A DNA stretch of 64,000 nucleotides. It comes from Erysipelotrichales bacterium. Lineage in GTDB: Bacteria > Bacillota_I > Bacilli_A > Erysipelotrichales > Erysipelotrichaceae. The stretch lies in the NCBI GenBank assembly GCA_910576345.1, contig CAJTIT010000014.1, positions 1 through 64,000 on the forward strand, read 5' to 3'. The notes beneath the pieces were generated by a model that saw only the letters and a program-made list of their open reading frames with translations, did not search any database and had not been told where the DNA came from. The translations under genes were made by a program, and so were the position numbers. This document shows, piece after piece, positions 7,839 through 17,620 of the stretch (positions within the stretch are counted from its first letter, which is position 1; each line of letters opens with the position of its first letter).

Positions 7839-9482
7839 TTATTTGACATCGTTATTTTCAAAATAAGCTGCAGGGATATAAACGACATCTGTTTTATAAG
7901 CATATATCTGCGGTTCTTGATTCAACGCATTTGCGGATGGATTCAACATGCCATCGCTTTGTACTTTATACCATTTTGTATTGCCATTCACTTCTCCCCC
8001 TTCCAGTTCATCCAAAATAACAAGGGCGTAAGATTCCACATCCGGTGTGTAAAAAATGACTTTGCCACTTGTATCCGGCATACCATATACAGGCGTTTTT
8101 GCTTGATTGTTCAACACTTTGATTGTGTATCTTGTCTTGTCTTTTTCACCTAAAAGCGCATCAATGTCCTGATAATACTTGGCAGCTTTTTCACCCCAAT
8201 AAGGATCGGATGCATAGAATACATTCATTCCGGAATCTTTATCACCAAAATAGCCGCCTTTATAACGATTGTTCTCGCTATTGTAACATGTGGACGGTGA
8301 AAAGCTGTCTGCTTGATCGCATGGATTTAAATAGCCGTTATTTAAAAAAATCTGGGCATGTGTCTGAATGCTGGATGCAACGTCTTTGTATCCGTTGGCG
8401 CTTTCATTTGGCGCATTGTCATAAGCCGCATGACCAAACAAATTGTTTTTCTCAATGGAGATTTGACTTCTTCCAAAACCGCTTTCGTTGATCGCTAATG
8501 ACAACATCATGATTGCATTGATGCCATATTTATTCTGTGTTTCAATAAATGTGTAGCCTTCATCATATAACTGGCTTTCACTTGGATTGGGTGGAAACGA
8601 AGACGGTTTGGAAGAATAGCCAAGATAAGTAGAAATGTACCAGTTAAGATCTTTGGATACATAGGATGTTTTGGCACGATGTGTCAGATATTGATAGTAA
8701 TTGTAATGCGGTGCGTCTTTATTTATACTGTTTTCATAGGTTTGGTTTCGATAATCATCAATCATGCTTTGAAACGTTGTGTAAAAATAATGTGCATCAT
8801 AACTATAATAGGTAGTTTCAGCTTTCAATGATGCATCATTATCGCCAATGTTGATCATCAACGCATACTCGGCTTCTTTTGGATTTGTGGTTCCATGATG
8901 CAGGATCGCATTGTCTTTCACCGTATAGTGATTGATGGACGCTGTTTCAGGAGCGAATGCATTTTGTATTTCGATATCTGCAATATCTGCCCAGCCAATA
9001 ACACCGCTTTGTTTAAATTTCACTTTTTTTGCATCGTTGTCTGTTTCCAAAAATGCGCCATCACCACCGTAACATCCATTCGTATATCCACTGTACCCGT
9101 TACGCTCAATTTCATAAGATGTGTTTTCTGTACAGGTCTTGGTGCGAAAATTGACAATGCCATAGCGAATGGCAAGGATTTTTCCATCTTCATTTAAAAC
9201 TGCAGGATTATAGGCGCCGTTTTCTATTTGTTTCTGCATTTGTTTTTTCGCAGTCTTGAAATTATTATAGTATTGAATTTCTTTTATTTCATTGTTTTGT
9301 TCAAATACAACGACGCGATAGATATTGGGTGATGATTGAAATTTCACACAAATGAGCAGCGTAAGAAAAATCAAAGCGATGGAAAGCATCAGTTCTTTCT
9401 GAAGTCGTTTTGCCCGCTTTGTATAGTTTGGCTTTCTTCTTTTTTTTGTGTTTTTTTTCTGTATTTGTGTCATGGTTTTCAT
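7839..9482 (-). CDS. Membrane-anchored beta-N-acetylglucosaminidase (peptidoglycan hydrolase, GH73 type)
   Basis: A 547-residue cell-wall hydrolase. The very basic N terminus (KKNTKKRRKPNYTKRAKR) is followed by one membrane helix (about residues 30-47) without a cleavage site, so the enzyme should stay anchored with its body outside. The region around residues 310-390 carries the glucosaminidase motif NAIMMLSLAINESGFGRS, with the likely catalytic Glu in NESG, followed by NNLFGHAAYD and SIQTHAQIFLNNGYLNP. The last ~80 residues look like an SH3-type wall-binding module (YTIKVLNNQAKTPVYG). Residues 50-300 are an unassigned N-terminal region with Cys pairs. It would cleave GlcNAc-MurNAc bonds during growth or separation. 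No good ribosome binding site precedes the ATG. Confidence 0.87.
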   Translation of the reverse strand: MKTMTQIQKKNTKKRRKPNYTKRAKRLQKELMLSIALIFLTLLICVKFQSSPNIYRVVVFEQNNEIKEIQYYNNFKTAKKQMQKQIENGAYNPAVLNEDGKILAIRYGIVNFRTKTCTENTSYEIERNGYSGYTNGCYGGDGAFLETDNDAKKVKFKQSGVIGWADIADIEIQNAFAPETASINHYTVKDNAILHHGTTNPKEAEYALMINIGDNDASLKAETTYYSYDAHYFYTTFQSMIDDYRNQTYENSINKDAPHYNYYQYLTHRAKTSYVSKDLNWYISTYLGYSSKPSSFPPNPSESQLYDEGYTFIETQNKYGINAIMMLSLAINESGFGRSQISIEKNNLFGHAAYDNAPNESANGYKDVASSIQTHAQIFLNNGYLNPCDQADSFSPSTCYNSENNRYKGGYFGDKDSGMNVFYASDPYWGEKAAKYYQDIDALLGEKDKTRYTIKVLNNQAKTPVYGMPDTSGKVIFYTPDVESYALVILDELEGGEVNGNTKWYKVQSDGMLNPSANALNQEPQIYAYKTDVVYIPAAYFENNDVK

Positions 9483-9671
9483 CTATGTATTATTTTACAT
9501 GAAATTGATTGGAAAATAAATATCCGGTGCAAAGTTTCTTGGCTTTTTTATGGAAGAAATACCTTTTGGTGATATAGGAAACAGTCGTTTTTTACGGTTT
9601 TTGGGTCTTGCAAAAACATTGTAGGTATAGTATTCTATTGTTCGAATATTGTAAAAGGAGAGATTGTGGTT

Positions 9672-10229
9672 ATGCCATTAAAGCACGCAATATTGGGTTT
9701 GTTGAATTATCAGGAAATGACAGGATATGATATCGATCGTTGGCTTCAGAAACCGGTTTCGTTCTTCTGGCATGCGCAGACGTCGCAGGTCTATAAGGAA
9801 TTGAATGTCTTATTGAAAAACAACTGGGTGGCACATCATGTGGTTTTGCAGGAAGGAAAGCCAAATAAAAAAGTATTTTCTATCACAGAAGAAGGTCAGA
9901 TTGAATTAAATCGCTGGTTGGGCGATGCGAATTTAAGTGAGATTATGAAGTATAAGAATCCATTGCTAATCAAAATATTCTTTTCAGGAAATATTGATTT
10001 GGGTGCGACCATCCGTTTGTTGGAGAAATACATAGCAGAATGCAATGAAATTATTGCGGGAATGAATGAGGATACAAAGAATATACCCGGTTATGAAGAA
10101 GCATTTGGATTGGAGGATGAGTCGTTTTATTGGGGGATGACGATGACGTATGGATTTATGTACTATCAAAATGAAATCAAATGGGCGAACTGGTGTATTG
10201 ATAAGTTAAAGAATCGCATCGATGATTGA
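9672..10229 (+). CDS. PadR-family transcriptional regulator
   Basis: A 185-residue winged-helix repressor. Residues 1-85 are a PadR domain: PLKHAILGLLNYQEMTGYDI, then a recognition helix around SQVYKELNVLLKNNW, and the wing KPNKKVFSITEEGQIELNRWL. Residues 100-180 form the PadR C-terminal helical dimerisation domain (Vir_act_alpha_C type). The conventional N terminus starts at MPLKHA; a GTG two codons upstream is also possible with the AAAGGAG site at 9654-9660. It is divergent from the glucosaminidase gene, and the intergenic region has an imperfect palindrome (ATTGTTCGAATATT) near 9640 that could be an operator. The target genes are unknown. Confidence 0.87.
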   Translation: MPLKHAILGLLNYQEMTGYDIDRWLQKPVSFFWHAQTSQVYKELNVLLKNNWVAHHVVLQEGKPNKKVFSITEEGQIELNRWLGDANLSEIMKYKNPLLIKIFFSGNIDLGATIRLLEKYIAECNEIIAGMNEDTKNIPGYEEAFGLEDESFYWGMTMTYGFMYYQNEIKWANWCIDKLKNRIDD

Positions 10230-10252
10230 AAGCTCTCTTTGAGCTTTTTTTA
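10229..10252 (+). terminator. Intrinsic terminator after padR
   Basis: AAGCTC-TCTTT-GAGCTT is followed by seven T residues and starts at the stop codon. Confidence 0.88.
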
Positions 10253-10422
10253 ACATGACAGCATGCGTAATGTATGTACAAGCGTAAAAGTGAGTGCCGA
10301 TTTGGCGGCACAAGTATCGTTTGGTTATATGTTTTAGTATATGAAAATGGATGTTGAAGAAGACATCATAGTATATAGGGGGTAATTGGAAGCCAGATTA
10401 TAAGAAGGAGGGGTTTGGTTGT

Positions 10423-11106
10423 ATGGAACAAATAGGTATTGTTTGCGCAAGTGATTTGGAATTGGCGCCGTTTTTAAAGAATATGGAGATTACACGTAAT
10501 TGGAAGAAAGCCATGTTGACGTTTTATGAAGGACGCTTAGAAGGAACAAGTGTAGTCGCCGTGAGTAGCGGCGTATGCAAAGTAAATGCGGCGATTGCGG
10601 CACAGATATTGATCGATGAACAGCATGTGTACGGCATTATCAGCGCAGGAACCGCTGGCGGCATGTCGTCACAAGTGCGCTTGTTTGATACGGTTGTTGG
10701 TGAATATACGGCATATCATGATGTTGACAGTGATATTCTAACTAAGGATCATCCCCATCTTCCTTCTCTGTATTTTAGCGCAGACGATTGGTTTTTGCGT
10801 ATAATGAAGGTATTAAGCCAAACATTGTCTTTTCCAATTCTGTTTGGAAGAATTGTGACGGGTGAGCAGTTTATTAAATATGATCGAAGGGAAGAAATCT
10901 ACAATCGTTTTTCACCTTTGGCGGTGGATATGGAATCTGCCGGTATCGCACATGTCTGTTATGTTAATCAGATTTCTTTTATTTCCGTTAAAACAATTAC
11001 GGATTCCTTTGAACACAGAGGATTGGATGTGTTTGATCAAAATTGTGAGCAGGCTTCTGTGATCTGTGCAGGAATTGTCAGTCAGCTTGTCGCAAGACTT
11101 GGCTGA
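10423..11106 (+). CDS. mtnN: 5'-methylthioadenosine/S-adenosylhomocysteine nucleosidase
   Basis: This enzyme hydrolyses MTA and SAH to adenine plus the thioribose sugar, recycling products of polyamine synthesis, methylation and radical-SAM reactions. The 227-residue protein has the purine nucleoside phosphorylase fold motifs. IGIVCASDLELAPF carries the proton-donor Glu near residue 14, ISAGTAGGMSS is the glycine-rich loop, GRIVTGEQF follows, and VDMESAGIAHVC matches the ribose-binding Met-Glu pair. KTITDSFEH holds the catalytic Asp. Length is normal. A strong AAGGAGGG site lies upstream. It stands alone, with no luxS nearby. Confidence 0.93.
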   Translation: MEQIGIVCASDLELAPFLKNMEITRNWKKAMLTFYEGRLEGTSVVAVSSGVCKVNAAIAAQILIDEQHVYGIISAGTAGGMSSQVRLFDTVVGEYTAYHDVDSDILTKDHPHLPSLYFSADDWFLRIMKVLSQTLSFPILFGRIVTGEQFIKYDRREEIYNRFSPLAVDMESAGIAHVCYVNQISFISVKTITDSFEHRGLDVFDQNCEQASVICAGIVSQLVARLG

Positions 11107-11256
11107 TGAAGGTTTGCTTTGAAACAGGATTGATATAAAATTGGATGGTATTTGGTTGTGCATTGATTGTTTGTATGTGTTACAATTCTAGTATCAAAAA
11201 ATATCTTAAGCGCAGCAGTCGTTGTCGATTGTTGTTTTCTTTTGGAGGTTATTACT

Positions 11257-11304
11257 ATGAAACGTATTAGAAGCCCGGATGTGGATGGTACAAGATGTGT
11301 ATAA
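11257..11304 (+). other. Possible 15-residue leader ORF
   Basis: MKRIRSPDVDGTRCV-stop follows an excellent ribosome binding site (TTTTGGAGGTT, spacing eight). A promoter-like pair (TTGTTT, then TAGTAT 16 bases later) lies upstream near 11167-11194. It could be a leader peptide for the lipoprotein gene or the start of a deleted gene. No attenuator hairpin was seen between it and 11394. Confidence 0.3.
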
Positions 11305-11393
11305 GTTTCTCTTGTTTTATTTGATTCCATTGGTAAAAGCTGTTAAAATCTTTATGAAGAAGACAGCGTTTGTTTGAAAGAGGAGAGACTAGG

Positions 11394-12260
11394 ATGAAGA
11401 AGTTTATCGTATGTTTATTGGTGCTGGCAGGTTGTTCAGCGGCTTTGCATGTAGATGTGAAAGAAAAGATTGTGTTGGAATATGGCGATGTCACTAAGCT
11501 TGAAAATTTTACCGATCAAAAGGGTGTTTCTGTGAAAGAAGTGAAGAATTTTGATGGTAAAAAATTGGGTGAACAAAATATTACAGTTGTTTTTGTGAAT
11601 GATGATGGCAAGGAGTCTAGTGAAGAAATCACAGTGACGGTAAAGGATACAAAATTGCCTGAAATAGTTTTGCATAAGGAGACGGTAGAAATTACAGAGG
11701 GAGATGCGTTTGATGGGAAAGCGAATGTGTCGTCAGTAAAGGATCCTGTGGATGGAGATCTGCCGTTTAGCGATAAAAAAGATTTAAATAAGAATGGTTA
11801 TGTATTAAATGGAAACGTTGATGTCCATAAACCAGGTGAATATAAAGTAAGCGTAATTGCATTTGATAAGAATGGCAATAAAGCAATGAAAGAATTCCGG
11901 GTAAAGGTGAAGGAAAACAAGAAGGAATTGCCTGTCCAAACGCAAAACAATGCTACACAATCAAAAAATGGCGGTGCAAGTGGATACAAAGCAGTTGAAA
12001 ATACAACGAATACCAATGGTTCTCAAAATACTGCTCCAAATCCATCACAAGAACAAACATGTGTTGTGCCTGAAGGACAAATTGGAAATTCGGGTATGAT
12101 ATTTAAGACGGAAGAAGAAGCGAAGCAATGGGGGGCAAAATATATTGAAGATTGTGATAGTAAAGGGAATTGTCCAATAGCAACTTATACTTATGGACCA
12201 TCCTTTAATTCTTGTTCTGAGCAAATCGGATGGACAGTCGAATTTAACTATGTAAAATAA
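11394..12260 (+). CDS. Ig-like-domain lipoprotein with cysteine-rich tail
   Basis: A 288-residue lipoprotein; the lipobox LLVLAGC places Cys15 as the lipidated residue. Residues 20-85 and 90-175 are two bacterial Ig-like/DUF5011 modules (VTVKDTKLPEIVLHKE, then PGEYKVSVIAFDKNGNK). A Gln/Asn/Ser-rich linker (about 180-225) leads to a C-terminal ~60-residue module with four cysteines (TCVVPEG, EDCDSKGNCP, FNSCSEQIG) likely to form disulfides outside the cell. The start is the ATG after GAGGAGAGACTAG; an upstream TTG in the same frame would spoil the signal peptide. It is followed by a terminator and then the giant adhesin, so a role in surface display or adhesion is plausible but unproven. Confidence 0.82.
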   Translation: MKKFIVCLLVLAGCSAALHVDVKEKIVLEYGDVTKLENFTDQKGVSVKEVKNFDGKKLGEQNITVVFVNDDGKESSEEITVTVKDTKLPEIVLHKETVEITEGDAFDGKANVSSVKDPVDGDLPFSDKKDLNKNGYVLNGNVDVHKPGEYKVSVIAFDKNGNKAMKEFRVKVKENKKELPVQTQNNATQSKNGGASGYKAVENTTNTNGSQNTAPNPSQEQTCVVPEGQIGNSGMIFKTEEEAKQWGAKYIEDCDSKGNCPIATYTYGPSFNSCSEQIGWTVEFNYVK

Positions 12261-12287
12261 TGGCAGATTTTTCTGTCTTTTTTTATA
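12261..12287 (+). terminator. Intrinsic terminator after the lipoprotein gene
   Basis: GGCAG and CTGTC pair (one G-T) around a TATTTTT-type loop and are followed by seven T residues. Confidence 0.75.
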
Positions 12288-12385
12288 TATGTAATAAGTC
12301 TTTTTGTGTACAAAGATTATAAAGGATCATTACAGAAAGAATAGATAATTAAATGTTTCGCGTTAATTAGAAAGGAAATGGATTA

Positions 12386-15300
12386 ATGAAAAATTTAAAA
12401 AAGATAATTCGTAATATATTTACGATTATGATTATTATATTTGTTGTTTTAAATAATATAACGATTACAAGAGCATCAAATCGAGTAACAACAGGAGAAA
12501 CAATTCCATATAGTTATTACGTTACAGATGCGAATGGTAAATGGGTAACTGTGAATTATACGGCATTTATTTATGCAGATGGTGAAATTGCATTTTGTGT
12601 ACAACCTGGAAATCTTGTACAGGCAGGTGCTGAATACTCTGTTCAAAACTATTCAATCTCACAAAGATCAGAATTAGAACATATAGCGTATGCAGGTTGG
12701 CATATGTCAAATAAAACCAAAGAGGATTATTTAGCTACGCAATTTATGATTTGGGAAGCGTTAGGTGCGACAATAAATAGCACATCATTTGCTGGTTATG
12801 CCGCAAAAAAGGCTGAAATCGAAGAACGTAAAAGTTTGATTTTTCATCGATATCCTTCTTTTGCAAATCAAGAATATGAAATTAGAGTAGGAGAGAGTAT
12901 TACATTAACGGATTCTCAAGGTGTATTTTCTTATTATTATCTGACTTCAAAAAGTAATGGAATTGAAGTGAAAAAAGAAGCTGGTTTAGGTAATCATCTA
13001 ACGATAACTGCTACAAATGATGCGCCAGATAATGCGATAATTACATATCAAGCGGTGAAGCAGGATTGTGTGGGGACATCGATCTTATATTCATCATCTA
13101 ATTCACAAGATGTGGTACCGTTTAAAGTGATCGATCCTCGTCAAATAAAGATTAGAATTCATGTTGAAAAACGTGGTCATGTGGAAATCGCAAAACAAGA
13201 TGAAGATGGCACCTATGTCCCAAATACTACATTCAAACTATCTTATAATAATGATATGACCAATCCAATCGGAACCTATACCACTAAAGAAAATGGAAAA
13301 GTGTTGATTGAAAATTTGTTGGCGCAAAATGTGTATATTCAAGAAATAGCAGTTCCGTCACATTTAATATTGGATTCAACAATTCGTTCTATAGAAATAA
13401 AACCAAATAAAACCGTTACATATAATGCGAATAATAATTGGAAACAAGGTAAAGTGCGTATCGTAAAAAAAGATAAAAAAAGTGGAAAAATTGTAAAGGT
13501 GGAAGGCACTAAGTACGATATTTATAAAGAAGATGGGACAAAAATATCCACGATTACATCGAATAAAGATGGATATGCAACTTCAGAATTGTTGCGATAT
13601 GGAAAGTATTATTATGTAGAGCGATTGGCACCACAGAATTATCAGATCAATACAAATCAACATCCATTTGTGATTGATAAAGATCACACCGAACAAGAAT
13701 TTGTGAACTCTGAAATTTATGATGACCGCGTTACGGCAAAAACAACCATCACAAAAGTATTTAAGGAACATGACAATGTTGGGAACGGTGATGCCAAAAT
13801 TGATGGTGCAGTTTATGGATTATACGCATGGAATCATATAGTAGATCCTGCAGATGGCAGGGTTGTTTATCCTATGTATACATTGGTCTCAACACATACA
13901 ATTAAAGATGGAAAAGCAACTGCAGAAGTGGATTACTTAGGTGAATACTATTGGAAAGAAATAACTGATCAAGCAAGTGAGGGATGTATGGTGGATACAG
14001 AAATGCACAGAGTAAGTTTAAACTATCAAGGACAAAATGTACCTGTCGTTGTGGAAAACACTATTTCAAAAGAACCTATTAAATCACAGGCGTTTCAAAT
14101 ACAGAAGCTGGAAGATCCAAATCAGAATGGTGAAAGCATGCCTTTAGGCAATGCGGAATTCACTGTGAAATTGAAATCAGATGTGGATGATGTTGGTTGG
14201 GATAAAGCTATCGTTTATGATAAATTGACTACGGATGAACAGGGAAGTGCAACGTCAAAGCCGCTGCCATATGGTGAATATATAGTGAAAGAAACCAAAA
14301 CGCCAAGCGATCAGTATGATCCGGTCGCCGATTTTAAAATCCAAATCACAGAGAACTCTACAACACCCCAAACCTATCGTTATTTTATCGACACTGCATT
14401 TAAAACAAAACTGGCGGTTTATAAAAAAGATAAGGAAACGGATAAAATCATTCCACTTTCAGGTATGAAGTTTAAAATTAAAGCATTGAGCAAGACTGCG
14501 GATTATGAGGCTGGTGAATACGTCAGCTATTGGCAGTGGTTTCCAATTCCCAAACGCGTAGATACATGGGAAACGACAGAGGAAGGATTTGTGTTTTTGG
14601 AAGAAAAATTGCGTGCCGGTGAATATCAGATTGAAGAAGTAGAAAGTCCTTATGGATATTTGTTAAATCAAGAACCGCTTAAATTTACTGTAGAAAGAGG
14701 CTGGCATGAACAAATGGGTCCAGACAATGATACGATTGTTACGACGATCAGTTTTAAAGATCAGCCGGCAAAAGGTCAAGTGAAACTAGATAAATTGGCA
14801 GACATTATGCAAGGATATTCTCAAATCGAAAGTGCATATGGAACATTGTTTACACCAATATACACAGAGGGAAGGCTTTCTAATGTAACATTTGAAATCA
14901 AGGCAAAAACAGATATTGTTGGCGTAGACGGCACTGTATGGTATCGTGCGGGACAACAGGTTGCGACAATGACTTCTGATGGTGAACATATCACAAAATC
15001 ACCGCTACTGCCTTTGGGAAGTGAAGGATATAATTTATATACGCTACAAGAGATAAACACAAAAGACGGTTATGTGCTGGACAATAAGGTTCGCACTTTT
15101 TATTTTGCATATATGGATCAAAATACGCCAGTCGTGGGTGCTACTTATATAGATGAAAACGGAAATGAACTTCCCTATAATGACGTGCTTGATTTAAAGA
15201 ATGAAAAACAGACCGCATTGATTTTAGCCACAAAGCATATGGAAGAATCGATATTTGAAACAAGTGGCAATCCTTATCAAGATGTTGTGTTTGGTGCCTT

Positions 15301-17416
15301 TGCGAAAGAGGTCGCAGGATTAGAAGAGGGTAGTTTAGTTGGTATCAGTGATGTAAATATAGCTGGCGAATTTCATTTTCAGTTTTCACAGAATGGCGTT
15401 TATTATGTAAAAGAAATCAGCACAAGCCCAAATTATCAGTTGGATGAAACACAGTATCCTTTTATCTTTGCGTATGATAAAGATTTGACACAAACGATTG
15501 TTCTAAATCAGAAAGAATCCATTGAAAATAAAATAAAACGAGGTGTTTTGGAAATCTATAAGCAAGACGAAGAAACAAAACGCCCTTTAAAACATGTATT
15601 TTTTGAACTTGCGATAGATAAAGATTTCAAACACATTGTACAGACATCGAGTACGGATGAAACCGGAACGGCCACATTTGAACAAATGGAAATCAATCAT
15701 ACGTATTATGTGCGAGAGCGTTATGATGGGAATCATGATATGATAAACAATGGATATATATATGATCCCACCGTACATGAAATTCACATGCATGATGTTG
15801 AAATTATCAAGCTGAACCTCACCAACAAACAGGTAAAGGGAAAGGTACAATTTACCAAGACGGGAGAGTCCTTTCAGAAAGTTGAAGTTGTGAAAGGCGC
15901 CTATGGTATGGAATACCATCCTATATGGTCGCAAAGCAATTTGTTAGGTGCTGTTCTAACGGTTGAAGCGGATGAAGATATTACTACATGGGATGGCGTG
16001 GAACACTATAAAAAAGGTGATAAAGTGGTGGAAATGCCATCAAATTGGGACATGAATGATTCATTAACATTGCCCGTAGGAAAATATAGGGCATATGAAA
16101 GTGTGACACCCGATGGATATATCCATGATCATACGGTATATACATTTGAAATCGTCGCAAATGGCAATGAAGAAATACAACTTCATCCAATCTCTATTCA
16201 CAATGAACGCAAAAAAGCGAAACTAAAGCTTCATAAAATTTTGGAAAAGCAGACAATATTTAAAAATGAACACGCATATGAAGATGTAGTTTTTGGCGTC
16301 TATGCAAGGAAAGATATATATAATTATCTTGGAGAACCGACAATCAAAGAAGGTTCTTTGATTGCAGTTTCACATATTGACGCTGATGGTCAGATGATAC
16401 AAACGATGGATCTACCGGTGGGTAGCTACTATTTAAAAGAATTGAAGACAAATTCACAGTATGTACTAGATTCCAAGGAGTATGATTTTGTAATATCACT
16501 GTCAAATGCAGATCAAGAAATCGTTGTGAACATCAACGAAGGAAAACCAATTGTAAATGAATTAGCCAAAGGAAAAATCGAACTTTATAAATATACTAAA
16601 GATCAAGTATATTTAAGTTATCAGGAACGAATCGATCGTAACGATCAACATCATGGTGACATGGATATGTTTGGCAAACTGCCTGATCAAGAAAAGCATG
16701 GATTGTCTGGCGTTGTGTTTGAACTTGCGACAGATAAATCGTTTAAACAGATCATTCAAACGAAAAAAACCAATGTTGCTGGTTATTTATCCTTTGATGA
16801 TTTGGAGATCGGCACATATTATATAAGAGAACAGAAGTCATTGGATTTCTATGAATGTAGTAACGAGATTTTTGAATCGGTAATCAAAACCAATAAACAG
16901 GTAGAGAATATAGAAGTAGAAAACGTATTAAAAAAATATGATATTGAAATAAAAAAAGTGGATGCGAATCAACCAGAAATTGTGCTGGAGAATGCGGTGT
17001 TTGCCATGTATCGTGATGAAAATTGTACACAAAAGATTGCACAGGTAAAAACTGATGCGCAAGGAATTGCGCGTTTTAAAGATATTCCATATGGTATGCA
17101 TGTTTATATAAAGGAAATACAAGCACCATCCGGTTATCGGTTATCGAAAGAAATCATTGATGTGCAGATAAATGAAGAATGGATCAATCAAACTGCGGAA
17201 TCCAAAAAGATTATATTTGAAAATGAAAAGATAAAACCGCTAGTGGAAACAGGAGATACAACCAATATATGTCTCTGTTTATCATTTTTATTGATTGGCT
17301 TTTTAATTATGATCATGACAAAACAACAATTATTTAGTGGTACATTTGGAAATGAGATAAGTAGAAAGAGAGGTATATATGGAAGAATGTCCAAAAACAG
17401 TAGAAGATGTCTATGA
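12386..17416 (+). CDS. Thioester-domain, Cna-B/SpaA-repeat surface adhesin
   Basis: A 1676-residue wall protein. Residues 1-31 form a signal peptide. Residues 35-170 look like a thioester adhesion domain: AFCVQPG (Cys71) and ATQFMIWEA (Gln119) are the pair that forms the internal Cys-Gln thioester, able to bind host proteins covalently. About a dozen SpaA/Cna-B (prealbumin-like) modules follow, recognisable by repeats of GKVRIVKKD.., LxxGxYYVxE..AP.GY and ..VxNxxxKG. These normally contain Lys-Asn isopeptide bonds that stiffen the stalk. Two longer modules (14780-15110 and 15830-16180) share a K-G-x-V-x-x-x-K...AYG layout. The tail has PLVETGD, a membrane helix and a basic end, an LPXTG variant. 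Strong AGAAAGGAAA site. Sortase and pilus partners are absent from the window. Confidence 0.9.
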   Translation: MKNLKKIIRNIFTIMIIIFVVLNNITITRASNRVTTGETIPYSYYVTDANGKWVTVNYTAFIYADGEIAFCVQPGNLVQAGAEYSVQNYSISQRSELEHIAYAGWHMSNKTKEDYLATQFMIWEALGATINSTSFAGYAAKKAEIEERKSLIFHRYPSFANQEYEIRVGESITLTDSQGVFSYYYLTSKSNGIEVKKEAGLGNHLTITATNDAPDNAIITYQAVKQDCVGTSILYSSSNSQDVVPFKVIDPRQIKIRIHVEKRGHVEIAKQDEDGTYVPNTTFKLSYNNDMTNPIGTYTTKENGKVLIENLLAQNVYIQEIAVPSHLILDSTIRSIEIKPNKTVTYNANNNWKQGKVRIVKKDKKSGKIVKVEGTKYDIYKEDGTKISTITSNKDGYATSELLRYGKYYYVERLAPQNYQINTNQHPFVIDKDHTEQEFVNSEIYDDRVTAKTTITKVFKEHDNVGNGDAKIDGAVYGLYAWNHIVDPADGRVVYPMYTLVSTHTIKDGKATAEVDYLGEYYWKEITDQASEGCMVDTEMHRVSLNYQGQNVPVVVENTISKEPIKSQAFQIQKLEDPNQNGESMPLGNAEFTVKLKSDVDDVGWDKAIVYDKLTTDEQGSATSKPLPYGEYIVKETKTPSDQYDPVADFKIQITENSTTPQTYRYFIDTAFKTKLAVYKKDKETDKIIPLSGMKFKIKALSKTADYEAGEYVSYWQWFPIPKRVDTWETTEEGFVFLEEKLRAGEYQIEEVESPYGYLLNQEPLKFTVERGWHEQMGPDNDTIVTTISFKDQPAKGQVKLDKLADIMQGYSQIESAYGTLFTPIYTEGRLSNVTFEIKAKTDIVGVDGTVWYRAGQQVATMTSDGEHITKSPLLPLGSEGYNLYTLQEINTKDGYVLDNKVRTFYFAYMDQNTPVVGATYIDENGNELPYNDVLDLKNEKQTALILATKHMEESIFETSGNPYQDVVFGAFAKEVAGLEEGSLVGISDVNIAGEFHFQFSQNGVYYVKEISTSPNYQLDETQYPFIFAYDKDLTQTIVLNQKESIENKIKRGVLEIYKQDEETKRPLKHVFFELAIDKDFKHIVQTSSTDETGTATFEQMEINHTYYVRERYDGNHDMINNGYIYDPTVHEIHMHDVEIIKLNLTNKQVKGKVQFTKTGESFQKVEVVKGAYGMEYHPIWSQSNLLGAVLTVEADEDITTWDGVEHYKKGDKVVEMPSNWDMNDSLTLPVGKYRAYESVTPDGYIHDHTVYTFEIVANGNEEIQLHPISIHNERKKAKLKLHKILEKQTIFKNEHAYEDVVFGVYARKDIYNYLGEPTIKEGSLIAVSHIDADGQMIQTMDLPVGSYYLKELKTNSQYVLDSKEYDFVISLSNADQEIVVNINEGKPIVNELAKGKIELYKYTKDQVYLSYQERIDRNDQHHGDMDMFGKLPDQEKHGLSGVVFELATDKSFKQIIQTKKTNVAGYLSFDDLEIGTYYIREQKSLDFYECSNEIFESVIKTNKQVENIEVENVLKKYDIEIKKVDANQPEIVLENAVFAMYRDENCTQKIAQVKTDAQGIARFKDIPYGMHVYIKEIQAPSGYRLSKEIIDVQINEEWINQTAESKKIIFENEKIKPLVETGDTTNICLCLSFLLIGFLIMIMTKQQLFSGTFGNEISRKRGIYGRMSKNSRRCL

Positions 17417-17570
17417 TTTTCTGATACAAAATGGCTTTGTGAGTGAAGAAGCATTATGCTTATTTACAAATGTCCATGGATGGAATATGGAAACAATGAA
17501 TGATGTTATTGAAGCAACGACGGGATATCGTAGTATGGAACAGTTGTGGGAAGAATGGATCGCAGAGTAG
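17379..17570 (+). CDS. Small acidic protein overlapping the adhesin 3' end
   Basis: A 63-residue soluble, acidic protein (PKTVEDVYDFLIQNGFVSE... TGYRSMEQLWEEWIAE). Its ATG lies 38 bases inside the adhesin gene in another frame and is preceded by AGAGAGGT at good spacing, so translation is likely coupled to the adhesin. Predicted mostly helical. No signal peptide and no known family. It could be a cytoplasmic partner in secretion or regulation of the adhesin, which is inference from the coupling only. Confidence 0.6.
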   Translation: MEECPKTVEDVYDFLIQNGFVSEEALCLFTNVHGWNMETMNDVIEATTGYRSMEQLWEEWIAE

Positions 17571-17572
17571 AA

Positions 17573-17606
17573 AAACAGATAGCGATCAATATCACTATCC
17601 GTTTTC
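17573..17606. terminator. Bidirectional terminator between convergent genes
   Basis: GATAGCGAT and ATCACTATC pair around a short loop. The stem has T-rich sequence on the plus side and AAAAAC (a T-run on the minus strand) on the other, so it serves both the adhesin operon and the collagen-like gene. Confidence 0.72.
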
Positions 17607-17620
17607 GTATAAGACAGAAA

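Noticed and set aside
10254-10422. SAM or other riboswitch before mtnN
   Set aside because: No conserved aptamer motif was seen; only a normal leader with a good ribosome site.
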